Assembly (NCBI GenBank): GCA_013823135.1
Contig: PNLP01000033.1
Location: 1-64,000 of the forward strand
Direction: 5' to 3'
Length of the DNA stretch: 64,000 bases
DNA from: Planctomycetaceae bacterium
GTDB taxonomy: Bacteria > Planctomycetota > Planctomycetia > Gemmatales > Gemmataceae
Under the pieces are notes generated by a model. The model was given only the letters and a program-made list of their open reading frames with translations, had not been told where the DNA came from and made no database searches. Shown in pieces: positions 34,367 to 42,973 of the stretch. Each line of letters starts with the position of its first letter. Position 1 is the stretch's first letter. A program made the translations under genes and the position numbers.

Positions 34367-34440
34367 CGGGGCGTAGCTCAGCCCGGTAGAGCGCCTGGTT
34401 TGGGACCAGGAAGTCGCAGGTTCGAATCCTGTCGCCCCGA
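34367..34440 (+). tRNA. tRNA-Pro (anticodon TGG)
   Basis: 74 bases with a full cloverleaf. The acceptor stem is CGGGGCG / CGCCCCG with discriminator A. The anticodon stem CTGGT/ACCAG holds loop TTTGGGA, giving TGG. The T arm GCAGG-TTCGAAT-CCTGT is standard. CCA is not encoded. Confidence 0.95.
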
Positions 34441-34481
34441 CTCTCTTCGCAACTCAGATCGCTTGCCGTATCAATAACGGC

Positions 34482-35696
34482 ATGGTCACAACCCTCCCCC
34501 AATCCACTCTCCGATTCCTCCCGCTCTTCGCGGTCTCTCTCGTTGTGCGTCTCGCCGTCGTCGCAATTGGCGTGCTCATGATCCCCGTTCAGCCCGATCG
34601 CCCCGTGTGGGTGTTCGGAATCGGAGTCGCGGGTTACTCGGCCGACATGAGATCGAGTTCCGACGAGGACGGTCCCAAACAACTACGCGAGCGAATCGAA
34701 AGTACCTCGGCCGGAATCATCGAGCCCTGGTATCGCTGGGATGCGACGTGGTTCGCATACCTCGCGGAGTCCGGATACGCCGGGAACAAAAGCGGCAGGC
34801 AGGGGGCCGCGTTTCCGCCCGCGATGCCGCTGGTTCTCGCCAGCGCCGAAGCGATCGGGCTGAACCCGTTCTGGGCGGGATTGCTCGCGGCCAACCTCGC
34901 GGGTGCGGCCGGTGCGGCGCTCCTGGCCCAGATCGCCATGCGGCTGACCGCCGACCGCGAACTGGCGATCCGCACCTTCGTCCTGCTTCAAGCCTTCCCG
35001 ACGGCGTTCTTCTTCTCGGCCCCGTATCACGAGCCGTTCGGCCTGCTCTTCACGGGATTAGCCATCACCGCGTGGCTCGACCAACGACCGGCACGAGCTG
35101 GACTCTTCGCGGCGCTGGGATCATTCGCGCGAATCGCGGGCGTAGCGATCGGGGCCGCGGCCGTCGCCCACTTCGTCGTGAATGACCGGACCCGGCGTGG
35201 TTTCTGGCTCGCGTTCGCCATCGTTGTGGGGTGCGTCGCGGGAATCGTGGCGTACTGGGGATACGTGGGGTGGGTGTTCAACGACCCCTTCTGTGGGCTG
35301 ACGGCACATGCCGCATGGGGTCGGCGGAACTTCTCGCTGATGAACCCCTGGTATGCGATCGAGTCGATTTACGACCCCGCAGTACGCCGTCCCGGAATGG
35401 CAACCTCGTTTGGCTTGGAGGCGCTGGCAGCGCTAGGCTTCGTCGTGCTGGGAATCCGTGCCTGGCTCCGCCGCGGGATTTTCTGGGGGCTCCTGACTCT
35501 CATTCCCGTGGGGATGATCCTGATGTCGGGCACCTTCCTGAGTGGGCACCGTGTGGTACTCGCGGCGGTCCCGGCCTTCATCGAACTCGCCGATGTGCTT
35601 CGGAATCGCCTCTACTACCGCCTCACGGTTGCGTTCTTCGTGCTCGCCCAACTCGTGTTAATGAATCGGTATGTCCACTGGCAGTGGGCAGGCTGA
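34482..35696 (+). CDS. PIG-V-like integral membrane glycosyltransferase
   Basis: A 404-residue protein with about nine to ten hydrophobic segments. The first outside loop carries YRWDATWFAYLAESGY (about residues 84-99), which matches the WDA-x-W/H-Y-x-x-I-A-x-x-GY motif of PIG-V-type mannosyltransferases, and AFPPAMPLVL matches the FFPLYP motif. In bacteria such proteins probably use a polyprenyl-linked sugar donor. The acceptor is unknown. ATG 34482 lacks a Shine-Dalgarno and lies 41 bases after the tRNA. Confidence 0.75.
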   Translation: MVTTLPQSTLRFLPLFAVSLVVRLAVVAIGVLMIPVQPDRPVWVFGIGVAGYSADMRSSSDEDGPKQLRERIESTSAGIIEPWYRWDATWFAYLAESGYAGNKSGRQGAAFPPAMPLVLASAEAIGLNPFWAGLLAANLAGAAGAALLAQIAMRLTADRELAIRTFVLLQAFPTAFFFSAPYHEPFGLLFTGLAITAWLDQRPARAGLFAALGSFARIAGVAIGAAAVAHFVVNDRTRRGFWLAFAIVVGCVAGIVAYWGYVGWVFNDPFCGLTAHAAWGRRNFSLMNPWYAIESIYDPAVRRPGMATSFGLEALAALGFVVLGIRAWLRRGIFWGLLTLIPVGMILMSGTFLSGHRVVLAAVPAFIELADVLRNRLYYRLTVAFFVLAQLVLMNRYVHWQWAG

Positions 35697-35773
35697 CCGA
35701 GTTGCAATCCCCCATACAACAATCCACCCAGGACACTTCCTGGGTGTTTCCGTTTTGTCTCCGAGGAATCGCA

Positions 35774-36202
35774 ATGAAGATGCTTCTCCCGCTCGTAATG
35801 GCTTTGGGAATGGTCAGCCTGGCGACGGCCGAGGACAAGAAAGACCCAACCGCCGGCAAGTGGGTTGTTGAGTCGGTGACCAAGGACGGCAAGTCCGTGG
35901 ATGCGCTGAAGGGTGCCGTTCGCGTCAATGAGGGTGGCAAGTACACCCTCACTCCCGCCGCAGATTCGAAGTACCCCGCATCGGCCGGAACCTACACCCT
36001 CGACCTGACCAAGTCGCCAGTCACGTTCGACGCCGTGGTCAAGGGTGGCAGCTACGACGGCAAGACTCTGTTGGGCATCCTGAAGGTTGACGGCGAAACG
36101 CTGACGCTGGCGTTCTCCGAACCTGGCAAGGAACGCCCGACGAAGTTCGAGAGCGCCGCCGGCTCAGGTGTTGTGGTGGCTGTGTACAAGAAGGCGAAGT
36201 GA
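35774..36202 (+). CDS. Secreted TIGR03067-type planctomycete protein
   Basis: 142 residues with a signal peptide ending LATAED. The body follows the TIGR03067 pattern: GKWVVESVTKDGKSVDALKG, then YTLD and the KSP-FDAVVKGG segment, and a late TLTLAFSEPG-KERPTKF-block. These proteins are numerous in planctomycetes and have no assigned function. GAGGAAT precedes ATG 35774. A long frame continues upstream to 35231 but is only the shadow of the membrane gene. Confidence 0.85.
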   Translation: MKMLLPLVMALGMVSLATAEDKKDPTAGKWVVESVTKDGKSVDALKGAVRVNEGGKYTLTPAADSKYPASAGTYTLDLTKSPVTFDAVVKGGSYDGKTLLGILKVDGETLTLAFSEPGKERPTKFESAAGSGVVVAVYKKAK

Positions 36203-36239
36203 ATGAATTGGCCCACCCGCTCGCGGGTGGGCCGTTCGG

Positions 36240-36851
36240 TCAAGCGGTCCACGTCTGCTGGGACGTGGTGTGCGAAATGTGGATCGTCGGCCGTGGCGTC
36301 CCCAGTTGCATCTGAAACATCAACGGTAGCGCGGCGCTGGCGAGGACGGCCGAGGTTGTCGCGTCGGACGCGCCGACCAACACGAGCTTTCCGGACTGAA
36401 GTTGGTACAACTCAACCGCCCACGGATCACGGTCCACGATCAGCACCTCTCGGGTATTCACCGTCGCATAGAAATCGAGCTTCTGGCGTGGGTCTTCGCC
36501 AGGGCTAACAATCTCCACAGCGATATCGGGGCCACCAACCCAGTGCGTTCCGCAATCCTTTGCTGTTGTCGTTGAGAGATAGACTGCGACATCTGGCTCG
36601 CGATAGTTCTGCAACCAGTTCTTGTCGCGATCGCTCACATTGCAGCCGGGCAGGATGGAATTCACGGCAAGATTCACGACCGATGCAAATGCGTAAGCCA
36701 ACGCGGTAACAAGACGTTGGTGTTCGTTGTTCGGCATTGGAGCCATGATCCGTACTCCGTCCCACACCTCGTCACGGTTATTGGGTAACTTCTTATCGCG
36801 AGCGGCCCGGACCTCGCGTTCCAGTTCGGGATCGTAGATCACCACTGCCAT
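36240..36851 (-). CDS. Uma2-family (DUF820) restriction-endonuclease-fold protein
   Basis: 203 residues of the Uma2 family, a PD-(D/E)XK nuclease-fold group abundant in cyanobacteria and planctomycetes with unknown biological role. Motifs visible: NNEHQRLVTALAYAF, REPDVAVYL, PDIAVEIVSPGEDPRQKLDFYA and EVLIVDRDPWAVELY. The Asp and E-x-V residues in the central block fit the active site. ATG 36851 with GGGAG ahead. A P3 palindrome lies just upstream. Confidence 0.88.
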   Translation of the reverse strand: MAVVIYDPELEREVRAARDKKLPNNRDEVWDGVRIMAPMPNNEHQRLVTALAYAFASVVNLAVNSILPGCNVSDRDKNWLQNYREPDVAVYLSTTTAKDCGTHWVGGPDIAVEIVSPGEDPRQKLDFYATVNTREVLIVDRDPWAVELYQLQSGKLVLVGASDATTSAVLASAALPLMFQMQLGTPRPTIHISHTTSQQTWTA

Positions 36852-36871
36852 TGGTTGACTCCCGGAAAGCA

Positions 36872-36892
36872 CCACGGGGATAAACCCCGTGG
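36872..36892. repeat. Palindrome family P3 (CCACGGGG-N5-CCCCGTGG), intergenic copy
   Basis: Same 21-base element as at 18784 (loop ATAAA), here between the Uma2 start and the stop of the large dehydrogenase. Confidence 0.8.
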
Positions 36893-36905
36893 CTCACACG
36901 ATTCT

Positions 36906-39900
36906 TCACTTCTTCAGCGGCTCCTTCAAGCTCGTCAAGAACTCGACGACGTCGCGGAGTTCGCGGCGAGTCATCTTCGTATGCAGGTCCGCGGGCATGG
37001 CGCTCGGCCCCGTGCGCCGCGACGCGACATCCTCGACCGGCACAACGACTTCCTTGTTCTCCGCGGTCAGCAGCTTGATGGTCTTCTTGTCCTCACTCTT
37101 GATGACGCCCGACACCGTGCGTTCGTCTTGAAGCACGAGAATCACCGTCTCGAATCCCTTGGCGATATTCGCGGACGGCAGCACGATCGACTCGAGCAGA
37201 TAGCGGCGGTCCTTGTCCTTCTCGGCGGCGATGCCGTTGAGTTGCGGGCCAACCTCGCCGCCCTGACCATCGAGCTTGTGACAGCGCTGGCAAGACGCGG
37301 CGGCGTTGTTCAGGAAGACCTGCCGGCCACGATCCGCGTCGCCCCCGGCGAGCGACTCCAGGTAAGGCGCGAGCTTGTCGCCCTTGGGGTCGCTTCCGAG
37401 TTTGTTCTGGGCGGCGCGATACTTGTCGACCTTCGCTTTCAGCGGGGCGTGCAGCTTCAGCTTCCCCTTCGTGCGCAGTTCCGCCGCGTCGAGGAGATCG
37501 AGAACCACCTCGGCGGGCACCTTGGATGCGAGTACAGCATCGAGCCATTCATCGAGCAACTTGTCCGCGTCCTGCGATTCCTTCATCCCGGCCAGAACCG
37601 CAAAAGCCCCCTGCTTCTCAGCCAGGGACGTTTTCTCCTCCTTGAGCAGCTCGGGAAGTTCCTTCAGCACCCCGGTGGGATCGGTCTTCGCCTTGAGGGT
37701 GCGGCCCGCGGCACGAAGTTTCGGTTCCTCGGAACTCAACGCCAGTGCCACCAGTTCCTTGGTGTTAGGATCGTTAATCGCATCCACCGCGAACAGCGAC
37801 TCGACCCGCAGCGAGGCCGGGGTCTTCGCATCCTTCACGAGCCCGGCGAGCAACGGCCCGAACTCCTTGATGGCGAGCTTCGCAACAACCTGAGCGGCCT
37901 GCTTTCGCACGACATCGGAACCTGCGAACACACCCACGCCCACGGTCTTGAGCGCCTCCGCAGCGGGCTTGGCCTCACGCGGGGGAAGGTCCATCGTGAT
38001 ACCGGTGATCGGATCACGACGACCGGGCTTGGCCCAGTTGCCGAGCAGGTCGAGCGCGAACGCGCGAATGTAGTCGGGTTCGCCTGCGCGACCCGCGTAC
38101 TTGGCGATTGCTTCCGGCGTGGCGAGCCAGGAATTCGCGGCGATGGCACGAAACGCGGCTGCGTCCGGTAGGGCGGACTTGTCGGCGAGTTTGGCGAGCG
38201 CGGGGAGTGCGTTGGTCAGGCGGTCGTCGTAGATCGCGCGAGCGGCTTCCGAAACGATTCGCGGTTCCGGATCGTTTAGGAACTCGGCAACCTTGTCGCT
38301 GCCAGCTTTTCGAAGTGCAAGCAACACACCCATTCGCACGGAGGCGATGTCGTACTTATCCTTCGACAGTGCCCAGACATTCCACAGGTCAACAGGGTTG
38401 CGGGCCGCGTGGAAAAGCCCCATCACAACCGCATGGCGAAGGTATGGATCCTTGTCGTCGTTCGTCTTCAGCAATTCGAAGAGCGGGGCGTAATACGTCT
38501 GCTCAATGGTGGGAGCACGCTCAATGACCGGCTGTGGTTTACCCACTTTGCCGTAGGTCACCGCAGCGGCCGCCCGCACGCGGAGATCTGGGTCCGCCAT
38601 GAGTTTGGTCAACTCGGCATAAAGCTCAGCTTCCCGTGGAGCACCTTGCGTGTTGCGAAGACCAGAGGCGTTCCCTAGTTGCTCAATCGCCGCACGACGA
38701 ACTTCAACATCATCATCCTTGATGAACGCGAACAGCCGCGCGACCGGGTCGCGATCTTTCTGCTTCCGGGCGAGTGAACCCAGGCCCCAGATCGCGTGAA
38801 GTCGGGCCAGGCGATTCTTCGACTCACGGGCGACCTTCGCCAGGCGTCCGTCGGCTCCGAGAGCCACAAGCTCGTACTGTGCTTCCTGGCGAACCTGATG
38901 GTGTGGATGTTCGATCAGCTTTTCGAGTTCGTCCGCGGTCTTCTTGCTGAAGTCCTCGGCGATGAGCTTCTTCGCCTCGGCAACCGCGGGGTTCTTCATT
39001 GCTTCGGGATCGGTCAGGCGGAAGATGCGACCCTTGCCTGGCTTGTTCCACCCGTTCGTCCAGTCGCTCCAGTAGAACGCACCATCCGGACCGAACTCGC
39101 AGTCGGTCGGCAGCATGTTGCCGAGGAACTCCTTCGGGTTCCCGCCCACGATCTCGTAGGTCGCACCCTTCGGCTTCACTGCCAGCGTCCAGATCTTGCT
39201 CCCGCCGGGACCGCCCGTGAAGTCGCAGCAGAAGAAGTGATCCTTGTACTTGTCGTTCAGCCCGATGCCGGGGTAGTGCGTGATTCCTGACGGGCCGTTC
39301 CCGAAGTTCGCCAGCGGCGGCAGGATGTACGCGGGTTGCCCGTCCCACTGCGGCATCCACAGCTTCTCTGTGTTCCAGGGACCGCGGTTTCCCTGCGGCA
39401 CGGCCGGTGTGTGATACCCGGTGCCGTACTGGAAACCGCAGCGCCAGCCGCTATCGCCACCCTCGACAATCTGAACCCAACGGGCGCGGTCACCCGAGTC
39501 ACAGTTGTTCTCGTAGGTGAAGAGATTGCCGAGATCGTCGAACGCGAGTTCCTGCGGGTTCCGCAGACCCATGTGAACGATCTCGAGGTTGCTGCCGTCC
39601 GGATCGCAGCGAAGCACCGCACCGCTATCCGGGTTGAACAGCTTGCGCCCTTCCTTCGTGGTGATGTTCAGACCGCGGTCGCCAACCGACATGTAGAGCT
39701 TGCCGTCTGGCCCCATCCGCAGACCATGGAGGTCGTGACCAATGAACTGGATGTGGATACCGAACCCGCTTGCGAGCGAGGTTTTCTCCGTCGCCTTGTT
39801 CTCGCCCTTCGGGTCGCGGAGTCGGTACAGATCGGGAATGCACGCGAAGAACACGTCGCCTTTGCGAGCCAGCACCCCGGCAGCGATGCCGTCTTCGTAG

Positions 39901-40361
39901 CGGTTGAACCCCTCCGCAAAGACGCTATCCATGTCGGCCTTGCCACTCCCCGTGCTATCCCAAATGAGCCGCAGCCGTTCGCTGTTCTCGGGGTACTGGC
40001 CGTATTTGAACTTCTTGTAGAGCTCGACACGGTCCGCAACGGTGCGTGCGGCCAGATCGTCGTCGAGCCATGGCTTGCCACGGGTATCGGGGACACCCTG
40101 CGTGTGGCGGAATGTCTCGACGACGAAGCAGCGACCCTTCTCATCGAAGGCAAACGCAACGGGATTCGCGAGGTGGGGCTCACTGGCCCAGACCTCGACT
40201 TTCAAGTCTTTTTCCGCAACACGAACCCCGGCTGCGGCTTCATCGGCCGGTGCTTTTTTGGCTTGTGGGGCTTGTGCATTCGTTAGCGGCAAGCCAGCCG
40301 GAACGAAGGCGAGTGTACTGGCGAGCGCGAACGTCGTGGTCGCGCAGACGAGGCGGGACAT
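36906..40361 (-). CDS. PVC-type membrane-bound dehydrogenase with HEAT repeats and haem c site
   Basis: An 1151-residue exported protein. Signal peptide (FALASTLAFVPAGLPLTNA); then a beta-propeller resembling sugar/quinoprotein dehydrogenases (about 45-450: GRCFVVETFRHTQG, GLNITTKEGR, NPQELAFDDLGNLF); then HEAT-like helices (about 500-950: VRRAAIEQLGNASG, VRAAAAVTYG); and a C-terminal cytochrome-c domain with CQRCHKLDGQGGEVGPQL near residue 1036. Such proteins are typical of planctomycetes and are thought to oxidise carbohydrates, passing electrons to the haem. The substrate is unknown. ATG 40361 has TGGAG ahead. Confidence 0.92.
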   Translation of the reverse strand: MSRLVCATTTFALASTLAFVPAGLPLTNAQAPQAKKAPADEAAAGVRVAEKDLKVEVWASEPHLANPVAFAFDEKGRCFVVETFRHTQGVPDTRGKPWLDDDLAARTVADRVELYKKFKYGQYPENSERLRLIWDSTGSGKADMDSVFAEGFNRYEDGIAAGVLARKGDVFFACIPDLYRLRDPKGENKATEKTSLASGFGIHIQFIGHDLHGLRMGPDGKLYMSVGDRGLNITTKEGRKLFNPDSGAVLRCDPDGSNLEIVHMGLRNPQELAFDDLGNLFTYENNCDSGDRARWVQIVEGGDSGWRCGFQYGTGYHTPAVPQGNRGPWNTEKLWMPQWDGQPAYILPPLANFGNGPSGITHYPGIGLNDKYKDHFFCCDFTGGPGGSKIWTLAVKPKGATYEIVGGNPKEFLGNMLPTDCEFGPDGAFYWSDWTNGWNKPGKGRIFRLTDPEAMKNPAVAEAKKLIAEDFSKKTADELEKLIEHPHHQVRQEAQYELVALGADGRLAKVARESKNRLARLHAIWGLGSLARKQKDRDPVARLFAFIKDDDVEVRRAAIEQLGNASGLRNTQGAPREAELYAELTKLMADPDLRVRAAAAVTYGKVGKPQPVIERAPTIEQTYYAPLFELLKTNDDKDPYLRHAVVMGLFHAARNPVDLWNVWALSKDKYDIASVRMGVLLALRKAGSDKVAEFLNDPEPRIVSEAARAIYDDRLTNALPALAKLADKSALPDAAAFRAIAANSWLATPEAIAKYAGRAGEPDYIRAFALDLLGNWAKPGRRDPITGITMDLPPREAKPAAEALKTVGVGVFAGSDVVRKQAAQVVAKLAIKEFGPLLAGLVKDAKTPASLRVESLFAVDAINDPNTKELVALALSSEEPKLRAAGRTLKAKTDPTGVLKELPELLKEEKTSLAEKQGAFAVLAGMKESQDADKLLDEWLDAVLASKVPAEVVLDLLDAAELRTKGKLKLHAPLKAKVDKYRAAQNKLGSDPKGDKLAPYLESLAGGDADRGRQVFLNNAAASCQRCHKLDGQGGEVGPQLNGIAAEKDKDRRYLLESIVLPSANIAKGFETVILVLQDERTVSGVIKSEDKKTIKLLTAENKEVVVPVEDVASRRTGPSAMPADLHTKMTRRELRDVVEFLTSLKEPLKK

Positions 40362-40515
40362 CTTGAAATGCTCCAGGGTGGGGAGACAAGGCTCAAGTTG
40401 AGGCTACCGCAGATGGGACAAGGCGGCAACGGTGGGGGAGCTGAGATAGCTGGCGGGGTTGCGAGTTGATGCCCAAATGGCTAAGATATGACCACAGTCC
40501 GAATATAACCTCTCA

Positions 40516-40617
40516 TCATCTCCATCTGTGAGTTTCGCGATGACATCCTGTCGTCTGCGGGCTCGGCACACCACAGCTCACCACACACAGGACGCCGAAC
40601 AGCAGAACAAAGCGCAT
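40516..40617 (-). CDS. Possible 33-residue lipoprotein-like peptide
   Basis: A short frame, ATG 40617 to TGA 40516, reading MRFVLLFGVLCVVSCGVPSP and then 13 polar residues. The start looks like a short lipoprotein signal with a lipobox-like VVSC. AGGGG lies 7 bases upstream. It is in the 380-base gap between the dehydrogenase and tRNA-Ser, otherwise featureless. It is too short to be sure. Confidence 0.3.
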   Translation of the reverse strand: MRFVLLFGVLCVVSCGVPSPQTTGCHRETHRWR

Positions 40618-40703
40618 GGGAACCCCTGGGAAAGGAACCTCACCCATACCCACTGCGAGCGGGTTGAGCAACTCTCGGGGTTGGGGATGGGGCAGAAAAG
40701 AAG

Positions 40704-40737
40704 CGAACCGCCCACCGATAGATCGGAGGGCGGTTCG
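40704..40737 (-). terminator. Terminator of tRNA-Ser
   Basis: On the minus strand, just after the tRNA, a 10-base perfect stem (40704-40713 with 40728-40737) is followed by CTTCTTTTCTG, a U-rich tail. Confidence 0.75.
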
Positions 40738-40741
40738 TCAG

Positions 40742-40828
40742 CGGAGCGGGAGGGATTCGAACCCTCGGTACGGTTACCCGTACACAGCATTTCCAGTGCT
40801 GCACAATCGACCACTCTGCCACCGCTCC
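40742..40828 (-). tRNA. tRNA-Ser (anticodon GGA)
   Basis: 87 bases on the minus strand. The acceptor stem is GGAGCGG / CCGCTCC with discriminator G. The anticodon stem CAGCA/TGCTG holds loop CTGGAAA, giving GGA. A class II variable arm (GTACGG-GTAA-CCGTAC) and the T arm GAGGG-TTCGAAT-CCCTC are present. Confidence 0.96.
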
Positions 40829-40913
40829 GGCGGCACCACTTACCCGACACGTTGGCCGGGGAGGTGGTTCACACCGAATCAGCATAGTGGCCGGGAAAGG
40901 GTTTGGCGAGCGG

Positions 40914-41621
40914 TCAGCACATCGCGGACTTGCGCTTCTTCCCAACGCGGCCCATCTTCTCGATCTTCGCGATGTATTCCAGAGCGTCCGGCACCTTGCA
41001 CGAGGTGTCGCCCATATCCACCTCGACCTTGCCGAGCGCCTTCGCGATCGCCTTGGCCTTCGCAGTCAGCGGCGCGACGTACCCACCAACAGCAATCACG
41101 AAGTTCACCATGCAGTAGCGAACACGATTCGCAGCGCTGCCGATCTCGGCTTTCACCTGTTCCATGAGCCGCTCAACCTCGGCGAGATCTAGTTCCGCAT
41201 CGGGTTTGATCGCAACGAGCGACGAGTACGTCGCCCACCCGGCCGCCGCGATCTGTTCCTTGTCCGAAGCCATCCATTCCAGCGCGAGTTCGCGACCGTG
41301 CGGCGATTCGGAAGCCACCCACGGCACCGTGAAGCAACTGATCATGTACCAGTACGCACCCTTCGCCCACTTGCGCAGTTGAGCTTTCGTCATCTTGGCG
41401 GGATCTGAGATGAGCCCCGCGAGGTACATCGCATCGGAGTTGCCGCTGTCGAACAGAGCGAGCGAAAGGGCGTGATCCTTCTTGACCCGCTTTTGGATCG
41501 TCTTGAGATCGCCGACCTTCACCCCGAAGAACGGCTCCTTCGCACCGTGACGGAGGAACGTCTTCTTCGTCTGCTCGCTGCCGAGCGACTCGAGTTCCGC
41601 GAGCACTTCTTGTGCGGTCAT
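40914..41621 (-). CDS. DNA alkylation repair protein (AlkD-like HEAT-repeat glycosylase)
   Basis: 235 residues, all-helical, of the AlkD/AlkC-like family that removes bulky or cationic N3/N7 alkylpurines. Family features: KTFLRHGAKEPFFGVKVGDLK near residues 20-40, ALFDSGNSDAMYLAGLI, WAKGAYWYMISCFTVPWVA, and ALEWMASDKEQIAAAGWATY. ATG 41621 follows CGGAAAG. It is divergent from the cysteine desulfurase with an 85-base gap, and upstream of tRNA-Ser. Confidence 0.85.
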   Translation of the reverse strand: MTAQEVLAELESLGSEQTKKTFLRHGAKEPFFGVKVGDLKTIQKRVKKDHALSLALFDSGNSDAMYLAGLISDPAKMTKAQLRKWAKGAYWYMISCFTVPWVASESPHGRELALEWMASDKEQIAAAGWATYSSLVAIKPDAELDLAEVERLMEQVKAEIGSAANRVRYCMVNFVIAVGGYVAPLTAKAKAIAKALGKVEVDMGDTSCKVPDALEYIAKIEKMGRVGKKRKSAMC

Positions 41622-41706
41622 GTGAACACTTTCCGTTCGGGTGAAAGAGCACCACCCAATTCTCCCCTGCGTCTCGCGGTGCCACAAGTTCAGGTAAACT
41701 GAACCC

Positions 41707-42837
41707 ATGCGGACCATCTACCTCGACCACAATGCAACGACTCCACTGCTGCCGGAAGCGGCCGAATCCATGCGCCACACCGAGGCCGAGGCGTATGGCA
41801 ACCCCGCGTCGTCGCACCATGTTGGTCGAGCCGCCCGCCGAGCCCTCGAAGATGCCCGCGAGCGAATCGCCGCTCTGCTGGGCGCCCACCCCGACGAAGT
41901 GACGTTCACCAGCGGCGCGACCGAGGCGAACAACCTGGCGGTGTTCTCGCTCGCAGCGAGCCGCGTTGCCGCATCGCAACTCGAACACCCGTGCGTGATC
42001 GAACCGTTGCGACACCTCGAAACTCGTGGGTTGGTTGTCGATTGGTGGCCGGTGAACTCACGCGGAATCGTCGCACCTTGCCCCGTCCCCCCGGACACGC
42101 AACTCGTCTGCGTCATGCTGGCGAACCACGAAACGGGGGCGATTCAGCCCGTTCAGGCAATCGCGCGAAGCCTGCCGCCCACCACGAAGCTGCACTGCGA
42201 CGCGGTTCAAGCGGTCGGCAAGATTCCCGTGAACTTTCGCGAACTGGGTGCAACGACACTCACCGCGTCAGCACACAAGTTTGGCGGCCCAAAGGGTGTG
42301 GGGGTTCTCCTCACGAAACGTGGCACGAAGTTGCAACCGCTCTTGTTCGGCGGGCATCAACAACAAGGACGACGACCGGGGACCGAGTCCGCACCGCTCG
42401 CGGTGGGAATGGCCACGGCACTCGACTGTTCCGTGCGGAACATGACTGCGAACCTTGCGCGCCTCGAAGCACTCCGAGCGCGACTATGGGAACGACTGCT
42501 TGAATGCGGCCCCGTGGTGCTGAACGGTCCCGAGATCGGTGCGACGGACGTTGTTCCCACGACACTGAACGTGTCGTTCCCAGGCTGTCGAGCCGATCTC
42601 CTCCTGATGTCGCTCGATCTGGCGGGTGTTGCGTGTTCGACCGGTTCGGCCTGTTCAAGTGGCAGCTTGCTCCCGAGTCCCGTCCTGCGGGCCATGGGCA
42701 TCCCCGAGGAACAGCTTCGTTCCGCATTGCGGTTCAGCCTCTCGCCAACGCTCGAACTGACCGACATCGACGAAGCCGCCACCCGGATTGCCACCGTGAT
42801 TCGACAGATGCAAAGCTCTGCGAAAGTCGTCGGCTAA
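41707..42837 (+). CDS. Cysteine desulfurase (NifS/IscS family)
   Basis: Mobilises sulfur from cysteine as an enzyme-bound persulfide for Fe-S clusters or thio-modifications. 376 residues: the N-terminal DHNATTPL, TSGATEANN (PLP phosphate region), HETGAIQPV, HCDAVQAVGKIP, Schiff-base Lys in SAHKFGGPKGVG, and persulfide Cys in STGSACSSGSLLPSPVL. It is shorter than E. coli IscS (404). No iscU or tRNA-thiolation gene adjoins; dnaA follows 136 bases later. Confidence 0.93.
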   Translation: MRTIYLDHNATTPLLPEAAESMRHTEAEAYGNPASSHHVGRAARRALEDARERIAALLGAHPDEVTFTSGATEANNLAVFSLAASRVAASQLEHPCVIEPLRHLETRGLVVDWWPVNSRGIVAPCPVPPDTQLVCVMLANHETGAIQPVQAIARSLPPTTKLHCDAVQAVGKIPVNFRELGATTLTASAHKFGGPKGVGVLLTKRGTKLQPLLFGGHQQQGRRPGTESAPLAVGMATALDCSVRNMTANLARLEALRARLWERLLECGPVVLNGPEIGATDVVPTTLNVSFPGCRADLLLMSLDLAGVACSTGSACSSGSLLPSPVLRAMGIPEEQLRSALRFSLSPTLELTDIDEAATRIATVIRQMQSSAKVVG

Positions 42838-42934
42838 CCTCGTTTCTCAGCCTCCTCAAACCGCCCAGAATTCACTTCCGAATTTTCGTTTCCATCTGGC
42901 TAATTCAAAAGCACTTGCGGCGCAGGTCTTGGGC

Positions 42935-42963
42935 TTTACCCGTGCCTCGGAAATCGCTATAAT
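42935..42963 (+). promoter_or_regulatory. dnaA promoter (nearly leaderless transcript)
   Basis: TTTACC (42935-42940), exactly 17 bases, then consensus TATAAT (42958-42963). The expected transcription start, about 7 bases downstream, is close to 42970, only a few bases before ATG 42974. There is no Shine-Dalgarno there, so dnaA mRNA may be translated in a leaderless manner. Confidence 0.65.
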
Positions 42964-42973
42964 TTCCAGTGGA

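Noticed and set aside
36855..38171. 438-codon plus-strand frame
   Set aside because: It is antisense to the 3' part of the large haem dehydrogenase and has His/Arg/Gln-rich shadow composition with no domain.
34367..40828. Integrated element between the two tRNA genes
   Set aside because: No integrase, no duplicated tRNA 3' end and no composition shift; the genes between are typical planctomycete chromosomal genes.
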